DNA of 64,000 nucleotides from CPC320 sp002684375. GTDB taxonomy: Bacteria > Pseudomonadota > Alphaproteobacteria > Rhodobacterales > Rhodobacteraceae. The stretch covers positions 1 to 64,000 of the forward strand of contig CBFIHZ010000009.1 in assembly GCA_965662545.1 (NCBI GenBank). Direction: 5' to 3'. Shown in pieces: positions 8,906 to 18,371 of this stretch. The notes below the pieces were generated by a model. That model did no database searches. It was given only the letters and a program-made list of their open reading frames with translations, and was not told the DNA's origin. The translations under genes were made by a program, and so were the position numbers. Positions within the stretch are counted from its first letter, which is position 1; each line of letters opens with the position of its first letter.

Positions 8906-10075
8906 ATGCTTGAAACTGTATGTGTCTGTGTTCCCCGCCACTTGATGATAGGCAAAGGATCGATAACATCCGTAGTCGAGGTTCTTGGGAAAATAGGGGC
9001 CATTAAAAACCCGCTAATCGTGACAGATAAAGTGATGGTTGAAATCGGGGTCGTGGCACGATTACAGAAATTGCTGGCTCAAGGAGGTTTAACTTCCGCA
9101 GTCTATGACGCTGTGCGCCCCGACCCTACAGATGAGATGGTTCTGATGGGGATCGATATCCTTGAGAGCGGTTGTCACGACGCTGTAATCGGTCTGGGAG
9201 GTGGCAGCCCCATTGATGCAGGCAAAGCAATCGCTGTTATGGCGCGGAACAGTCGCGACCTGCAAGATTATCGCCCCCCGAGCATATTCAATGGTTTGGG
9301 CATTCCGATGCTGGCCATTCCAACTACGGCGGGCACTGGTACCGAGGTTACCCATCATACTGTGCTCATTCACAACGCGACACGGGAAAAGATTTCATGT
9401 CGGGGCGAGGGTTTTGTGCCCAATGCCGCAATTATTGACTATGAATTGTCTCTTTCAAAGCCGCGTCGCCTGATTGCAGATAATGCGCTGGATACGCTGA
9501 CGCATGCGATCGAAGCCTATGTAAGCCGCAAGGCCACTCTGTATTCCGACCGTTTGGCCCTAGACTGCATGCGGCTTGTGGCAGAGCATGTCGAGGCAGC
9601 GTACCAAGATCCTGAAAATCTGGTTGCACGCGAAGCACTTATGCTGGCGGCTACATTTGGCGGTATGGCTTTTACAAACGCCTCTATTGCTCTGGTTCAC
9701 GCGATGAGTCGACCGTTGGGCAGCTTGTTTCACGTGCCCCATGGTATGAGCAACGCCATGTTGTTGCCGACCGTGACCGACTTTTCCAAGGAGGCGGCAC
9801 CAGAGCGATATGCTGACTGCGCTCGGGTTCTCGGATTGGCTGCCGACAGCGACAGCGATGCAGATGCCTGCTTGGCGTTAGTGGCTGGGCTTTATGCTTA
9901 TAACACTCGGTTGGAAGTTCCAAAAATGTCTGCGTTCGGCATAGACGCAGGTGCCTACGTCGCAGCGCAAGCTGCTATGGCCGCGGATGCATTGCGATCC
10001 GGGGCCCCCGCGCTCAACCCAAAAATTGCGGATCAAACACAAATAACAGACCTTTATAAAAAGGCATGGGCATGA
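8906..10075 (+). CDS. iron-containing (group III) alcohol dehydrogenase
   Basis: 389 residues. Cofactor loop GGGSPIDAGKAIA at about residues 98-110, then AIPTTAGTGTEVTHH, and the metal-binding C-terminal part with LTHAIEAYVS, ALVHAMSRPLG and HVPHGMSNAMLLP. Oxidises a primary or hydroxy-acid alcohol with NAD(P). ATG 8906 is preferred to upstream starts since GGAG lies 8 bases before it and the family N-terminus begins here. Transcribed with the TRAP operon at 10161-13305 and divergent from mmsA. The pairing resembles DddB-like and DddC-like enzymes of DMSP/3-hydroxypropionate breakdown; other hydroxy acids are possible. Confidence 0.85.
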   Translation: MLETVCVCVPRHLMIGKGSITSVVEVLGKIGAIKNPLIVTDKVMVEIGVVARLQKLLAQGGLTSAVYDAVRPDPTDEMVLMGIDILESGCHDAVIGLGGGSPIDAGKAIAVMARNSRDLQDYRPPSIFNGLGIPMLAIPTTAGTGTEVTHHTVLIHNATREKISCRGEGFVPNAAIIDYELSLSKPRRLIADNALDTLTHAIEAYVSRKATLYSDRLALDCMRLVAEHVEAAYQDPENLVAREALMLAATFGGMAFTNASIALVHAMSRPLGSLFHVPHGMSNAMLLPTVTDFSKEAAPERYADCARVLGLAADSDSDADACLALVAGLYAYNTRLEVPKMSAFGIDAGAYVAAQAAMAADALRSGAPALNPKIADQTQITDLYKKAWA

Positions 10076-10160
10076 TGCTCAACATGCGGTGGTTATGAAG
10101 CCGAGATCATCGCCAACTTAGAAAACGAAACACGAAACACGAGATATGGGAGGAGATGAC

Positions 10161-11249
10161 ATGATCTCACTGAAGAAAAACCTAGGTAAACTAGGCCGTG
10201 CGACCTCAATTGCCGCGGCTGTGTCCGTTTTATCACTTGGTACAATGACGACAGAAGTCACCGCCGCAGACAAAATCAAATGGAAAGTACAGGCAACTTT
10301 CAATACCGGTTGGCCAGCACTGGGCGATCCTGCTGCACGTCTGTCAAAAACGCTGAAAGCCGCGACGGATGGGCGGATTAATCTCAAGATTTTCGAGCCA
10401 GGCAAAATTGTGCCGCCGCTTGAAATTTCGCCCTCGATCAGCCGTGGAGATCTACCTGCCGCCTATAATTACATGGCATATGATCAGGGCCGTATTCCTG
10501 CCGCGGTTCTGTTTTCTGCCGTGCCTTTTGGTATGGAACCTTGGGAATATGCAGCTTGGTGGTTCGAAGGAGAAGGGCATACTCTAGCACAAGAACTGTA
10601 TCACGCCCAGAATATTCACCCGCTTTTATGCTCGACCATAGGACCAGAAACTGCAGGCTGGTTCCGGACACCGATTGAGCAGTTGAGCGACCTAGAAGGG
10701 CTTAAAATCCGGTTTTCCGGTCTCGGTGGAATGGTTTTAAACCGGATTGGAGCGTCGGCAACCCTAATGGCGGGCGGTGAAATATTTGGCGCACTGGAAA
10801 AGGGCACACTTGATGCAACAGAATATTCGATGCCGGCCATTGATGAAATTCTGGGCTTCTATAAAATCGCAAAATACAATCTTTTCCCGGGTTGGCATCA
10901 ACCCTCTACCTCAACCCACTTTATGATCAATCTTGATAAGTGGAATGCGTTGAGTTCTGCGGACCAAGCCCTTTTTGAAATGGCGTGTACCGCAGCAACC
11001 ATGCGGGCGCTGACCACAGGCGAGGCTCTTCAAGGGGCCCAAATTAAGAGCTTTGAAGGTAAAGGCGTTACTGCAGCAAAACTTCCAGATGATGTTATTG
11101 CAGAGTTAAAGCGCGTTGCCGGAGAAGTGATGGCAGAAGAGGCCGCGAAAGATGCCGATTTCAAACGCATCTGGGAATCCCAGCAAGCCTTCCATGCAGA
11201 TTATCAGGTTTGGAAAGAGTGGGGCTATCTACCACGCGATTTCAACTAA
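10161..11249 (+). CDS. TRAP transporter solute-binding protein, DctP family
   Basis: 362 residues. Signal peptide through roughly residue 37 (core IAAAVSVLSLGTMTTEV). The mature chain starts KIKWKVQATFNTGWPALGDP, typical of the DctP subgroup with an elongated cleft, and carries RFSGLGGMVLNRIGA and GALEKGTLDATEYSMP. ATG 10161 is supported by GGGAGGAGA 6 bases upstream; the upstream in-frame ATG lies inside that ribosome site. Followed by a hairpin before dctQ. Confidence 0.9.
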   Translation: MISLKKNLGKLGRATSIAAAVSVLSLGTMTTEVTAADKIKWKVQATFNTGWPALGDPAARLSKTLKAATDGRINLKIFEPGKIVPPLEISPSISRGDLPAAYNYMAYDQGRIPAAVLFSAVPFGMEPWEYAAWWFEGEGHTLAQELYHAQNIHPLLCSTIGPETAGWFRTPIEQLSDLEGLKIRFSGLGGMVLNRIGASATLMAGGEIFGALEKGTLDATEYSMPAIDEILGFYKIAKYNLFPGWHQPSTSTHFMINLDKWNALSSADQALFEMACTAATMRALTTGEALQGAQIKSFEGKGVTAAKLPDDVIAELKRVAGEVMAEEAAKDADFKRIWESQQAFHADYQVWKEWGYLPRDFN

Positions 11250-11275
11250 GTGTAAATCTACGCTGGTGATTTTTG

Positions 11276-11309
11276 TACTGCCCTGCAAATATGCAATTGC
11301 AGGGCAGTA
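11276..11309 (+). promoter_or_regulatory. intercistronic hairpin between dctP and dctQ
   Basis: Perfect 13-bp stem, tactgccctgcaa (11276-11288) with ttgcagggcagta (11297-11309), 8-base loop. No strong T tract follows, so RNA stabilisation of the upstream binding-protein message or partial termination are both possible. Confidence 0.65.
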
Positions 11310-11342
11310 TTTATGAGATTTAGGTAAACGCGGGGATATGAT

Positions 11343-11957
11343 ATGACCGGAAGCGTTGACAACGATGCTTTGGCGATGCCAAGCGACGATCTGAACCAAC
11401 AAAAAAATCTGCTCGTGCTGCAACACAATACAGTGACGCGCGGGATTGACCGGTTTATAAATTGGGTTGGCGAGGTTTTCAGTTGGCTTTGGTTGCTGCT
11501 CTTGGGCGTTATAATTGGCAATGTAATTCTTCGCTACGTGTTTTCTCAAGGCATGATAGAATTAGAAGAATTGCAATGGTATCTCTATGCCGCAGCCTGG
11601 TTGGTTGGTTTATCATATACATTCGTTCATGACGGACACGTCAGGGTGGATGTTGTGCATGAAAAGCTGCGGACAAAAATCAAACTCGGGCTCGAGCTTG
11701 CAGGTCTCGCTTTCTTGTTCATGCCTTTTGTACTGTTTGTCCTATACCAGTCTTTACCGTTTGTCGCGCTCTCGTGGGCAACTGGAGAAACCTCAACCTC
11801 GGCTAATGGTTTGGGCGCAAGGTGGCTGGTAAAAGGTTGTCTAACGTTCAGCTTTTTGTTGCTGTTTCTTGTTGGTACGTCCCGCTGCTTGCGGGTGATA
11901 CTAACCTTAAAAAATGGGCCAGCCGATCAAAGAGGGGGGCTCGAAAATGATCACTGA
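11343..11957 (+). CDS. TRAP transporter small permease, DctQ family
   Basis: 204 residues, four hydrophobic segments, with the DctQ landmarks LEELQWYLYAAAWLVGL and HDGHVRVDVVHEKL. An N-terminal extension of about 35 polar residues precedes the first segment. Its stop lies inside the next gene, an 11-base overlap. Confidence 0.9.
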   Translation: MTGSVDNDALAMPSDDLNQQKNLLVLQHNTVTRGIDRFINWVGEVFSWLWLLLLGVIIGNVILRYVFSQGMIELEELQWYLYAAAWLVGLSYTFVHDGHVRVDVVHEKLRTKIKLGLELAGLAFLFMPFVLFVLYQSLPFVALSWATGETSTSANGLGARWLVKGCLTFSFLLLFLVGTSRCLRVILTLKNGPADQRGGLENDH

Positions 11958-13305
11958 CCCCGCACAATACATGGCGATTGCGCTATTTTTCTCTTTTATT
12001 CTATTGATTTTCACAGGCTATCCGGTGGCTTGGTTAATGGGCGGTTTAGCGGTTGCCTTTACTGCCATTTCGGTCATGTCGGATACATATCTGGATACGT
12101 TTTTTGGGGTTGATTGGGGCTATAGTTCGATTGTTGTGACCCGTATTTACGCCGTCATGAACAACTGGGTCCTCGTTGCCTTGCCTATGTTTGTATTCAT
12201 GGGTGTTATGATGGACAAATCGGGCATTGCAGAAGATCTTATGACTGACCTGACTAAATTGTTTGGCAGGGTCCGTGGCGGTCTCGCAATCACGATTGTG
12301 ATCATTGGCGTTTTATTGGCGGCATCTACCGGTATTATCGGGGCGTCTGTGGTGCTTTTAGCGATACTTGGGGTGCCTTTAATGCTCAAGCATCGGTATG
12401 ATGAATCGCTGGCCTGCGGCGTGGTCTGCGCGACCGGCACATTGGGCATTCTTATTCCGCCTTCAATAATGCTGGTGCTGATGGCCGATCAGATCCGCGT
12501 ATCGGTTGGTGATCTCTTTATGGGGGCAATGTTACCAGGGCTTATGCTGGGTCTACTTTATGGCACATACATTCTTGTTTATGCTTGGCTGCGACCATCA
12601 TCAGCTCCGGCGCCTAAAGATGTTGAGACGGTGACACCAAGACTTGTTTTCCGCGTTTTGCAGTCAACCCTGCCGCCCGCCGGCTTAATCATTGCGGTTT
12701 TGGGCAGCATTTTTATGGGTATCGCTACGCCCACAGAGGCATCGGGCGTTGGGGCATTAGGTGCAACACTACTTGCAATTGGACGTGGTCGCCTATCTCT
12801 AGAAGGCCTCCGCGATGTGATTAGAAATACGATGAAAACAACCTCGTATATCTTTGCGCTTTTCGTCGGCGCCACAGCCTTTTCACTTGTCTTGAGGGGC
12901 TTTGGCGGAGATGCATTGATAGAGGACAGTTTGATGGCGCTGCCATTTGGCCCTAATGGCGTCGTAATCGTGGTGCTTCTGATCACCTTCCTCTTGGGCT
13001 TTGTCCTAGATTGGATAGAAATTACTTTGATTGTTCTTCCACTGTTGGCACCAGTTTTAATTGATTTAGACGTTAACCTTGTTTGGTTCGCTGTCTTGTT
13101 TGCGGTATGTCTTCAAACATCCTTCATCACGCCACCAGTTGGGTTCGCACTTTTCTACATGAAAGGGGTTGCGCCTAAAGGCATTGAAACGGTGACTATT
13201 TATAAAGGCATTGTCCCGTTCATGATAATCCAGTTGATTGGCGTTGCTCTGGTATTTACATTTCCAATGATCGCAACTTGGTTGCCAACCATAGCCTACG
13301 GGTAA
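11947..13305 (+). CDS. TRAP transporter large permease, DctM family
   Basis: 452 residues, twelve segments. Signature region reads LAASTGIIGASVVLLAILG, then CATGTLGILIPPSIMLVLMA. The subgroup, with a long fourth loop and STGIIGAS in place of SGSSPAT, is typical of TRAP systems for keto and hydroxy acids. ATG 11947 preferred over 11914 because AGAGGGGGG lies just upstream. Completes the importer encoded from 10161. Confidence 0.9.
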   Translation: MITDPAQYMAIALFFSFILLIFTGYPVAWLMGGLAVAFTAISVMSDTYLDTFFGVDWGYSSIVVTRIYAVMNNWVLVALPMFVFMGVMMDKSGIAEDLMTDLTKLFGRVRGGLAITIVIIGVLLAASTGIIGASVVLLAILGVPLMLKHRYDESLACGVVCATGTLGILIPPSIMLVLMADQIRVSVGDLFMGAMLPGLMLGLLYGTYILVYAWLRPSSAPAPKDVETVTPRLVFRVLQSTLPPAGLIIAVLGSIFMGIATPTEASGVGALGATLLAIGRGRLSLEGLRDVIRNTMKTTSYIFALFVGATAFSLVLRGFGGDALIEDSLMALPFGPNGVVIVVLLITFLLGFVLDWIEITLIVLPLLAPVLIDLDVNLVWFAVLFAVCLQTSFITPPVGFALFYMKGVAPKGIETVTIYKGIVPFMIIQLIGVALVFTFPMIATWLPTIAYG

Positions 13306-13318
13306 AACCTTTTTTGCA

Positions 13319-13387
13319 AACGTCGCGCTGACAGTGAAAAAATCACTTTGTGAGGAAAATCAGGCTTAGCGCAAATGAAGCGACGTT
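13319..13387 (+). terminator. compound stem-loop after TRAP operon
   Basis: Outer arms aacgtcgc (13319-13326) and gcgacgtt (13380-13387) enclose further complementary pairs: GCGCTGA with TCAGGCTTAGCGC (imperfect) and AGTGA with TCACT (13333-13347). It lies immediately after the dctM stop and is followed by an A-rich, not T-rich, run on this strand, so termination efficiency is uncertain. Confidence 0.45.
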
Positions 13388-13929
13388 AAAAAAATTCAAG
13401 TGTACCAATTCAAAGTCATTGGCCACATAGTCCTGTACGCATAAATTCTCGCAATATAGATAACCCAAGGTAATCTCCCCATTTGGACTTGGAATGCCTC
13501 ATTCGGTGATCCGGTACTGCCCCCATTTTAATGGGGTCCGCTTGCAGAATTAAGTGGCCATTTTTAGTTTCATCGCGGATGTGATCCCACCGATGAGCTC
13601 AAAGACGGAATTGAACGCACCAAACCGGACCAGATCGCCGCATGATCGATAAATTTCAAACACCAGATTTGACAATAACGCGCGGCCTCACCCTCATGTG
13701 CATCAGTATCGCTATGATTGAGCGGCGCTACAGCCATTCTATGCCGTGCCTGTGCAAGAAATGCTCACAGGCAAACGCTATGAGCTTAGTCGAGAAGAAT
13801 ATCAGGAGCCTAGTGAGACCCAATGATGTAGGTAAGACGAAGCAGAGCTTTGCTACAGCGGGACTTTATGTCGGTTATGCGGTTTCTTCCAGTTCAGCGA
13901 AGGCTGCTGCCACGTCTTCCCAAGCGGTG
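13388..13929. other. intergenic debris with degenerate IS terminus
   Basis: No convincing gene. At about 13530-13610 the sequence (attttaatggggtcc, then attaagtgg and agtttcat) resembles a segment at 34195-34270; the minus strand reads a remnant ending in GGITSAMKLKMAT then stop. A plus-strand open frame at 13642-13962 shows no family resemblance and overlaps the next gene. Confidence 0.5.
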
Positions 13930-15999
13930 TCAATCAGCGGAATGTCCGAAACCTGCTTGTGAAATACCTTCCCTTTGCAAAAGTTTCTTGCGTTTCATTT
14001 GAAGCCCAATGATTGGGATTATAAGTATCATCCCTAGTGTCATTGTTATCAGTCCAGGCGCAATAAAGAGGAATGATACTACTGACACCCACCAGCGTTC
14101 CCATTTTTTAAGAGGCACAATCAGGAAGCCAGAAAATGCGACACTTAAGGACGCGATTCCGAACATTGCGCCAATAAGTGTGATCGTAAACAGCCACCAA
14201 GTGAACCCATCTGCAACCAGTAAAAGAGCGGGAGAATACACGAATACAAAGGGTACCAATGCTTTGGCAATGCCTAGCCTGAATGCGGTGTTACCTGTTT
14301 TGAACGGGTTTGAACCAGCAATTCCAGCAGCCGCATATGCGGCCAATGCGACAGGTGGCGTAATATCCGCCAGGACCCCGTAGTAGAAAACAAAGAAGTG
14401 CGCGACCAGTGGTTCGACTTGAAGCTGCGCCAACGCAGGTGCAGCCACCGCCACCAGGATAATATATGTCGCAGTGGTGGGAATACCCGCACCCATGATA
14501 ACGCAGGCTATTGCGATAAGGATAAGAGATGTGAATAAGGCCCATTGCGTTACAGTGAAATATCCGAGCACAGGTAACGAACTAAAAAAAGTGCCTATAT
14601 CGGTTGCGGTTTGGACAACGACATAGCCCAAACGGAAACCTACACCAGTTAAGGTAACGACACCTACCACAACTCCCACAGTGGCTGCAGCTGCGCCAAC
14701 AGCCAATGTATTCTTCGCTCCTGATGCTAAACTATCCCATAAGTCCTTAAAATTAAGGCGGTGGGTTGGGTTGAGAAATCCAACGACTACACAAGCTATG
14801 ATACCATAGACGGCCGCAAAGTCTGGTGTTTTTCCCGATAGGATAAGATAGACAAGGATAATCAGGGGGATCAGGCTGAGCCAATGGTCCTTTAATACGA
14901 CGCTGACTTTAGGCAGTTCATCTTCTTGAAGACCTCGCAAGCCAAGTTTTTTAGCTTCTAAATGTACCATGATGAAAATACCAAAATAATGCAGCAATGC
15001 TGGAAATAAGGCTGCGGCCAATACATCGCGCAACGGGATCTCAAGGTATTCAACCATAATAAACGCAGCTGCCCCTAGAATAGGTGGCGTAATCTGACCG
15101 CCTGTTGACGATGTGGCCTCAACAGCACCAGAAAAATGTGCCGGGTAGCCCACTTTCTTCATGGCTGGAATGGTCAATGCGCCGGTTGTTACCGTATTGG
15201 CTATGGATGACCCCGAAATCGTGCCCATAAATGCGCTAGAAAAAATTGCAACCTTAGCGGGGCCGCCAGAATACCGCCCTGCGATAACCATCGCCAAATC
15301 AATGAACAATTGCCCAAGACCTATGCGAGTGGCAAGAACACCAAACAGAATGAAAAGAAACACATACTGCGCCATGACACCAATCGCGATGCCGTAAATG
15401 CCTTGGTTGGTCATATATAAATGGTTAATAATCCCCAACCACGACGAGCCTCCGTGTTTTAATGCCCCAGGCATCCAGGGTCCAAAATAGGCGAATGCAA
15501 TAAACAACAATCCGATGATGGGAAGGGTTGGTCCGACGCTTCGGCGCGTGGCCTCCAAGGTCAAAAATAATAGTGCCGTACCCATGAATATATCTAACGA
15601 GGATGGATTGCCCACACGCTGCGCCAAAGCTGTGGCGGGCAAAAGTGGTAAATACATTGCGGCCGTTATCGCTAAAACAGCCATTATCATGTCGGCTACA
15701 GGTACACCATCAAAACGGTACCACACTTTGGATTGCATATTGTTGTTTGACTTTCGCAAGCCAAAGAGCAGGAAAACTAATCCCAATACGAAAGATAAGT
15801 GAATTCCCCGATGCACGAGTTCCCTTACAAGCCCAAAGCCCGACGCATAAAAATGATAGACTGACATAGCAACCAGTGCGGCGGAAATCCAAAAACCCAG
15901 TATCTTGCCTGTAGCGCGAAATGCGGTTTCAGGATCATACTTGCGTTCGATTTCAGCTAGTTGTTCCGCAGAAAGTTCAGGTATTGTGTCAGCTGGCAT
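13930..15999 (-). CDS. TRAP transporter fused permease (4TM + 12TM), TAXI type
   Basis: 689 residues. The DctQ-like part occupies about the first 190 residues and the DctM-like part the rest, with the signature GTISGSSIANTVTTGALTIP followed by MKKVGYPAHFSGAVEATSST and GGQITPPILGAAAFIM. A second invariant patch, GAGIPTTATYIILVAVAAPAL, is near residue 500. TAXI-type TRAP systems pair such fused permeases with TAXI binding proteins and handle glutamate-like or unknown acids. Downstream of its binding-protein gene (16077-17081), separated by a perfect hairpin. Confidence 0.92.
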   Translation of the reverse strand: MPADTIPELSAEQLAEIERKYDPETAFRATGKILGFWISAALVAMSVYHFYASGFGLVRELVHRGIHLSFVLGLVFLLFGLRKSNNNMQSKVWYRFDGVPVADMIMAVLAITAAMYLPLLPATALAQRVGNPSSLDIFMGTALLFLTLEATRRSVGPTLPIIGLLFIAFAYFGPWMPGALKHGGSSWLGIINHLYMTNQGIYGIAIGVMAQYVFLFILFGVLATRIGLGQLFIDLAMVIAGRYSGGPAKVAIFSSAFMGTISGSSIANTVTTGALTIPAMKKVGYPAHFSGAVEATSSTGGQITPPILGAAAFIMVEYLEIPLRDVLAAALFPALLHYFGIFIMVHLEAKKLGLRGLQEDELPKVSVVLKDHWLSLIPLIILVYLILSGKTPDFAAVYGIIACVVVGFLNPTHRLNFKDLWDSLASGAKNTLAVGAAAATVGVVVGVVTLTGVGFRLGYVVVQTATDIGTFFSSLPVLGYFTVTQWALFTSLILIAIACVIMGAGIPTTATYIILVAVAAPALAQLQVEPLVAHFFVFYYGVLADITPPVALAAYAAAGIAGSNPFKTGNTAFRLGIAKALVPFVFVYSPALLLVADGFTWWLFTITLIGAMFGIASLSVAFSGFLIVPLKKWERWWVSVVSFLFIAPGLITMTLGMILIIPIIGLQMKRKKLLQREGISQAGFGHSAD

Positions 16000-16031
16000 G
16001 ATAAAAGTCCGCAGAATATATAATAAAAAGA

Positions 16032-16056
16032 CCTTGGGCGTAGCATACGCCCAAGG
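16032..16056 (-). promoter_or_regulatory. intercistronic hairpin between TAXI binding protein and permease
   Basis: Perfect 11-bp stem, ccttgggcgta (16032-16042) with tacgcccaagg (16046-16056), 3-base loop; on the minus strand it is followed by TCTTTTTATT. This has all the features of an intrinsic terminator yet the permease start is 32 bases further on, so partial read-through is likely. Confidence 0.75.
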
Positions 16057-16076
16057 CTAAAAGTTAAGCCAATGTT

Positions 16077-17081
16077 TTATTTAAGGAGACCAGCTTCTTT
16101 ATAGAAACGCTCTGCACCTGCGTGCAAAGGAACACCGATGCCGTTTAGGGCGGATGCTGGGGTGATTGTCTTGCCTTTGGCATGACCCACATCCAACAAT
16201 TTGCGAGATTCGTCATTCCACAAAGCTTTGGTAATTTTGTAGATTAACTCTTCGTTTTCGTTTGCTGATGTATACCACTGTGCGCCAACCGCAACGGTTG
16301 TTGTCGCGGCTACACCTTCGTATGTGCCTGCTGGAATGTCAGACGACGCAAAGAAACCATATTTTTCGGTCAACGCGTTTGCGCCCGCACCTGCAATTGG
16401 AACCAATTTGATGTCTGCGGCTGATGCCAATTCAACGAGTGAGCCTGTTGGGTAGCCTGCAACCACAAAGAACGCGTCTATTTTGCCGTTGCGCAGAGCC
16501 TCAGATGCCGCGCCCCCTTTAAGTGCTTCTGCTGTTAGATCATCTGCGGATAGTCCGTTAGCTTCCAATATTAGGTTTGCGTCCACGTATGTACCTGAAC
16601 CAGGTTCGTCCAATGAAACGCGCTTTCCTGCAAGGTCAGCAACAGAATTGATGCCACTGTCTGCCAAGGCAACCAAGTGAATATGTTCTTCGAACAAAGC
16701 CGCGATGGTGCGCAGATCTTTTGCTGGTTCTTTGCCTTCCATCGTGCCTGTTCCCGTATAGGCCCAATATGCAACGTCAGACTGTGCAAAACCAGAATTA
16801 CGCAAGCCAGATAGAATGGCGTTTACGTTATCAACCGAACCGCGTGAGGAAACTGCAGAAGCAATCAGACCATCAACGCCGCATGAACCGCCTTGGCCAC
16901 ATTCACGTGATCCTGGTGGTTTTGAAATTGCATTCGCGATTACACCACCCACTGGGTAATAGGTGTATGCGGTCCCACCAGTACCGATAGTGAAGAAATT
17001 TAGTTCCTGAGCAGATGCACCCGCCCCAAAACCAAAGGCAAGAGCTGCCCCTGCTACTGCCAACTTGAGTGTTTTAAACAT
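16077..17081 (-). CDS. TAXI family TRAP solute-binding protein
   Basis: 334 residues. Signal peptide with cleavage expected after ASA (residue 24). The diagnostic TAXI motif TIGTGGTAYTYYPVGG follows at once. Two cysteines (RECGQGGSCGVDG) near residue 60 may form a disulfide. Periplasmic partner of the fused permease; first gene of a two-gene operon. Substrate unknown. Confidence 0.92.
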   Translation of the reverse strand: MFKTLKLAVAGAALAFGFGAGASAQELNFFTIGTGGTAYTYYPVGGVIANAISKPPGSRECGQGGSCGVDGLIASAVSSRGSVDNVNAILSGLRNSGFAQSDVAYWAYTGTGTMEGKEPAKDLRTIAALFEEHIHLVALADSGINSVADLAGKRVSLDEPGSGTYVDANLILEANGLSADDLTAEALKGGAASEALRNGKIDAFFVVAGYPTGSLVELASAADIKLVPIAGAGANALTEKYGFFASSDIPAGTYEGVAATTTVAVGAQWYTSANENEELIYKITKALWNDESRKLLDVGHAKGKTITPASALNGIGVPLHAGAERFYKEAGLLK

Positions 17082-17492
17082 TAGATTACTCCCTGAGTTA
17101 ATTTAGACTGCAATTCCAAGTCTGCATTACGCATCATATTCTGAACTTTTCAACCTGTTTCATGTTTGAAGATAAATTCACTGGACATAAATTATTTTGT
17201 TAATTCGAACTTTCCGCAAAATGGTTTAGGAGGTCTTGTTAAATTGAAAGCTCTTGATTTGGTCAAAGTGAGTCTGAAGGTTTTTCTGAAAAAAACACTC
17301 TCTATTTTCCAGATTAAAACCAACCTTTAGATTTTTTTGCTGGAATTTTAAGGTCATCATGCATCAGCCCCGCGTCCACTATCCTTTGTTCAGGCCGCTT
17401 TAATTCAGCCAAAACCCGACGCTCGGCTTTCTCCGAGTGGCGCTGGGCTGCCAACTTGTTATGCGTCTGTCGCTCGTGCTTAAGATTAGCCT

Positions 17493-17745
17493 CTAGATGC
17501 GCTGCAAGGTAAATATCAACACGGGGCTTGATCGAGCTGCGTCTTTTGCCTCGGTCTTGGTGTTTTGAGCGTCGATCTCGTCTTGATAAGACCACGGTCG
17601 CAATTCGTGGGTACGATTTGCGGGATGATCTTGGATGCGTTCGAGCACCCAAGCGAGAAACGCTTCGGGGTTTACCTTGTTCATCTTGGCGGTCTCAATG
17701 AGAGCATAGGCAATGGCTGCAAACTGGTCGAAAATCTGGGACTAC
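17493..17745 (-). pseudogene. IS66-family TnpC, C-terminal fragment
   Basis: Minus strand reads YALIETAKMNKVNPEAFLAW, then VLERIQDHPANRTHEL and PWSY, the distinctive C-terminus of IS66 transposases. About 80 residues survive; upstream it runs straight into IS110 debris. The 180 bases beyond its end hold nothing recognisable. Confidence 0.75.
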
Positions 17746-17756
17746 ATCTGTTCGAA

Positions 17757-18074
17757 AAATCCTGACGACGGACATCTCGAATTTAGAGACGATGTCATGG
17801 GTTTTGGACAGCTCCTGAATGTCGTTGGTGCCGCATGCCAGTGGGCCGTGGTAGACCTGCGTGTTCCCGAACTCCATTATGTGCAGAATAACCCGGGCAT
17901 CCTCGGGATTATTTTGTCCCAGCTGTAATGAAGGGCTTGGCGTGTGTGGGCCAATGAAACCGAAGATACCAACTTCATCTCAAAGCCTGCTGCGGCCGGA
18001 TGATAGGCTATGGCACGGTGGTAATTGCCGGTAGCCTCAAAGCCATCCGGACGGGGAGGCCATAACTGACCCAT
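17757..18074 (-). pseudogene. IS110-family transposase, N-terminal part, frameshifted
   Basis: Reads EATGNYHRAIAYHPAAAGFE then KLVSSVSLAHTRQALHYSWDK in one frame; after a one-base loss in an A run near 17919 it continues as ARVILHIMEFGNTQ and GTNDIQELSKTHDIVSKF in the next frame. Both parts match the IS110 N-terminal (DEDD) region. The C-terminal half is missing here, cut by the IS66 fragment. Confidence 0.75.
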
Positions 18075-18151
18075 TTTGCGATCAAGCGCTTGAAGTCGTC
18101 CAGTTGATTGAGAATGATTACTCTGCGGCGTCTCTTTTTGCCCGGAATGGC

Positions 18152-18316
18152 AATCAAAACTTCATGACGCGCCTTCGCGATGAGGTGTTAAACGGTGAAA
18201 TCTCCTATTCGCTCAGAGACGCGCAAATCCTAATCGAGCGGTGGCGTCAGCACTGTAATACTTTCAGACATCACAGCGCAATTCGGTACCGGCCCCTGCG
18301 TCAAAGAGTATCCTAA
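18152..18316 (+). pseudogene. IS3-family OrfB, C-terminal fragment
   Basis: Plus strand reads MTRLRDEVLNGEISYSLRDA then RWRQHCNTFRHHSAIRYRP, the C-terminal end of the IS3 OrfB integrase core. Stop at about 18316; the element end repeat follows at 18351-18371. Confidence 0.75.
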
Positions 18317-18350
18317 CTGTAGGCCAAAATCCCACTCTGCATAGTCATTT

Positions 18351-18371
18351 AACATGGACCACTTAATCGGG
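18351..18371. repeat. IS terminus, copy 1
   Basis: aacatggaccacttaatcgg plus g, followed by aattc. The same string occurs in the same orientation at 21739-21759. HlyD coding homology ends exactly here, so this is the outer end of the element that cut hlyD. Confidence 0.65.

Noticed and set aside
13642..13962. 106-codon open frame on the plus strand
   Set aside because: No motif or ribosome site, overlaps the TRAP permease end and lies in degenerate IS sequence.
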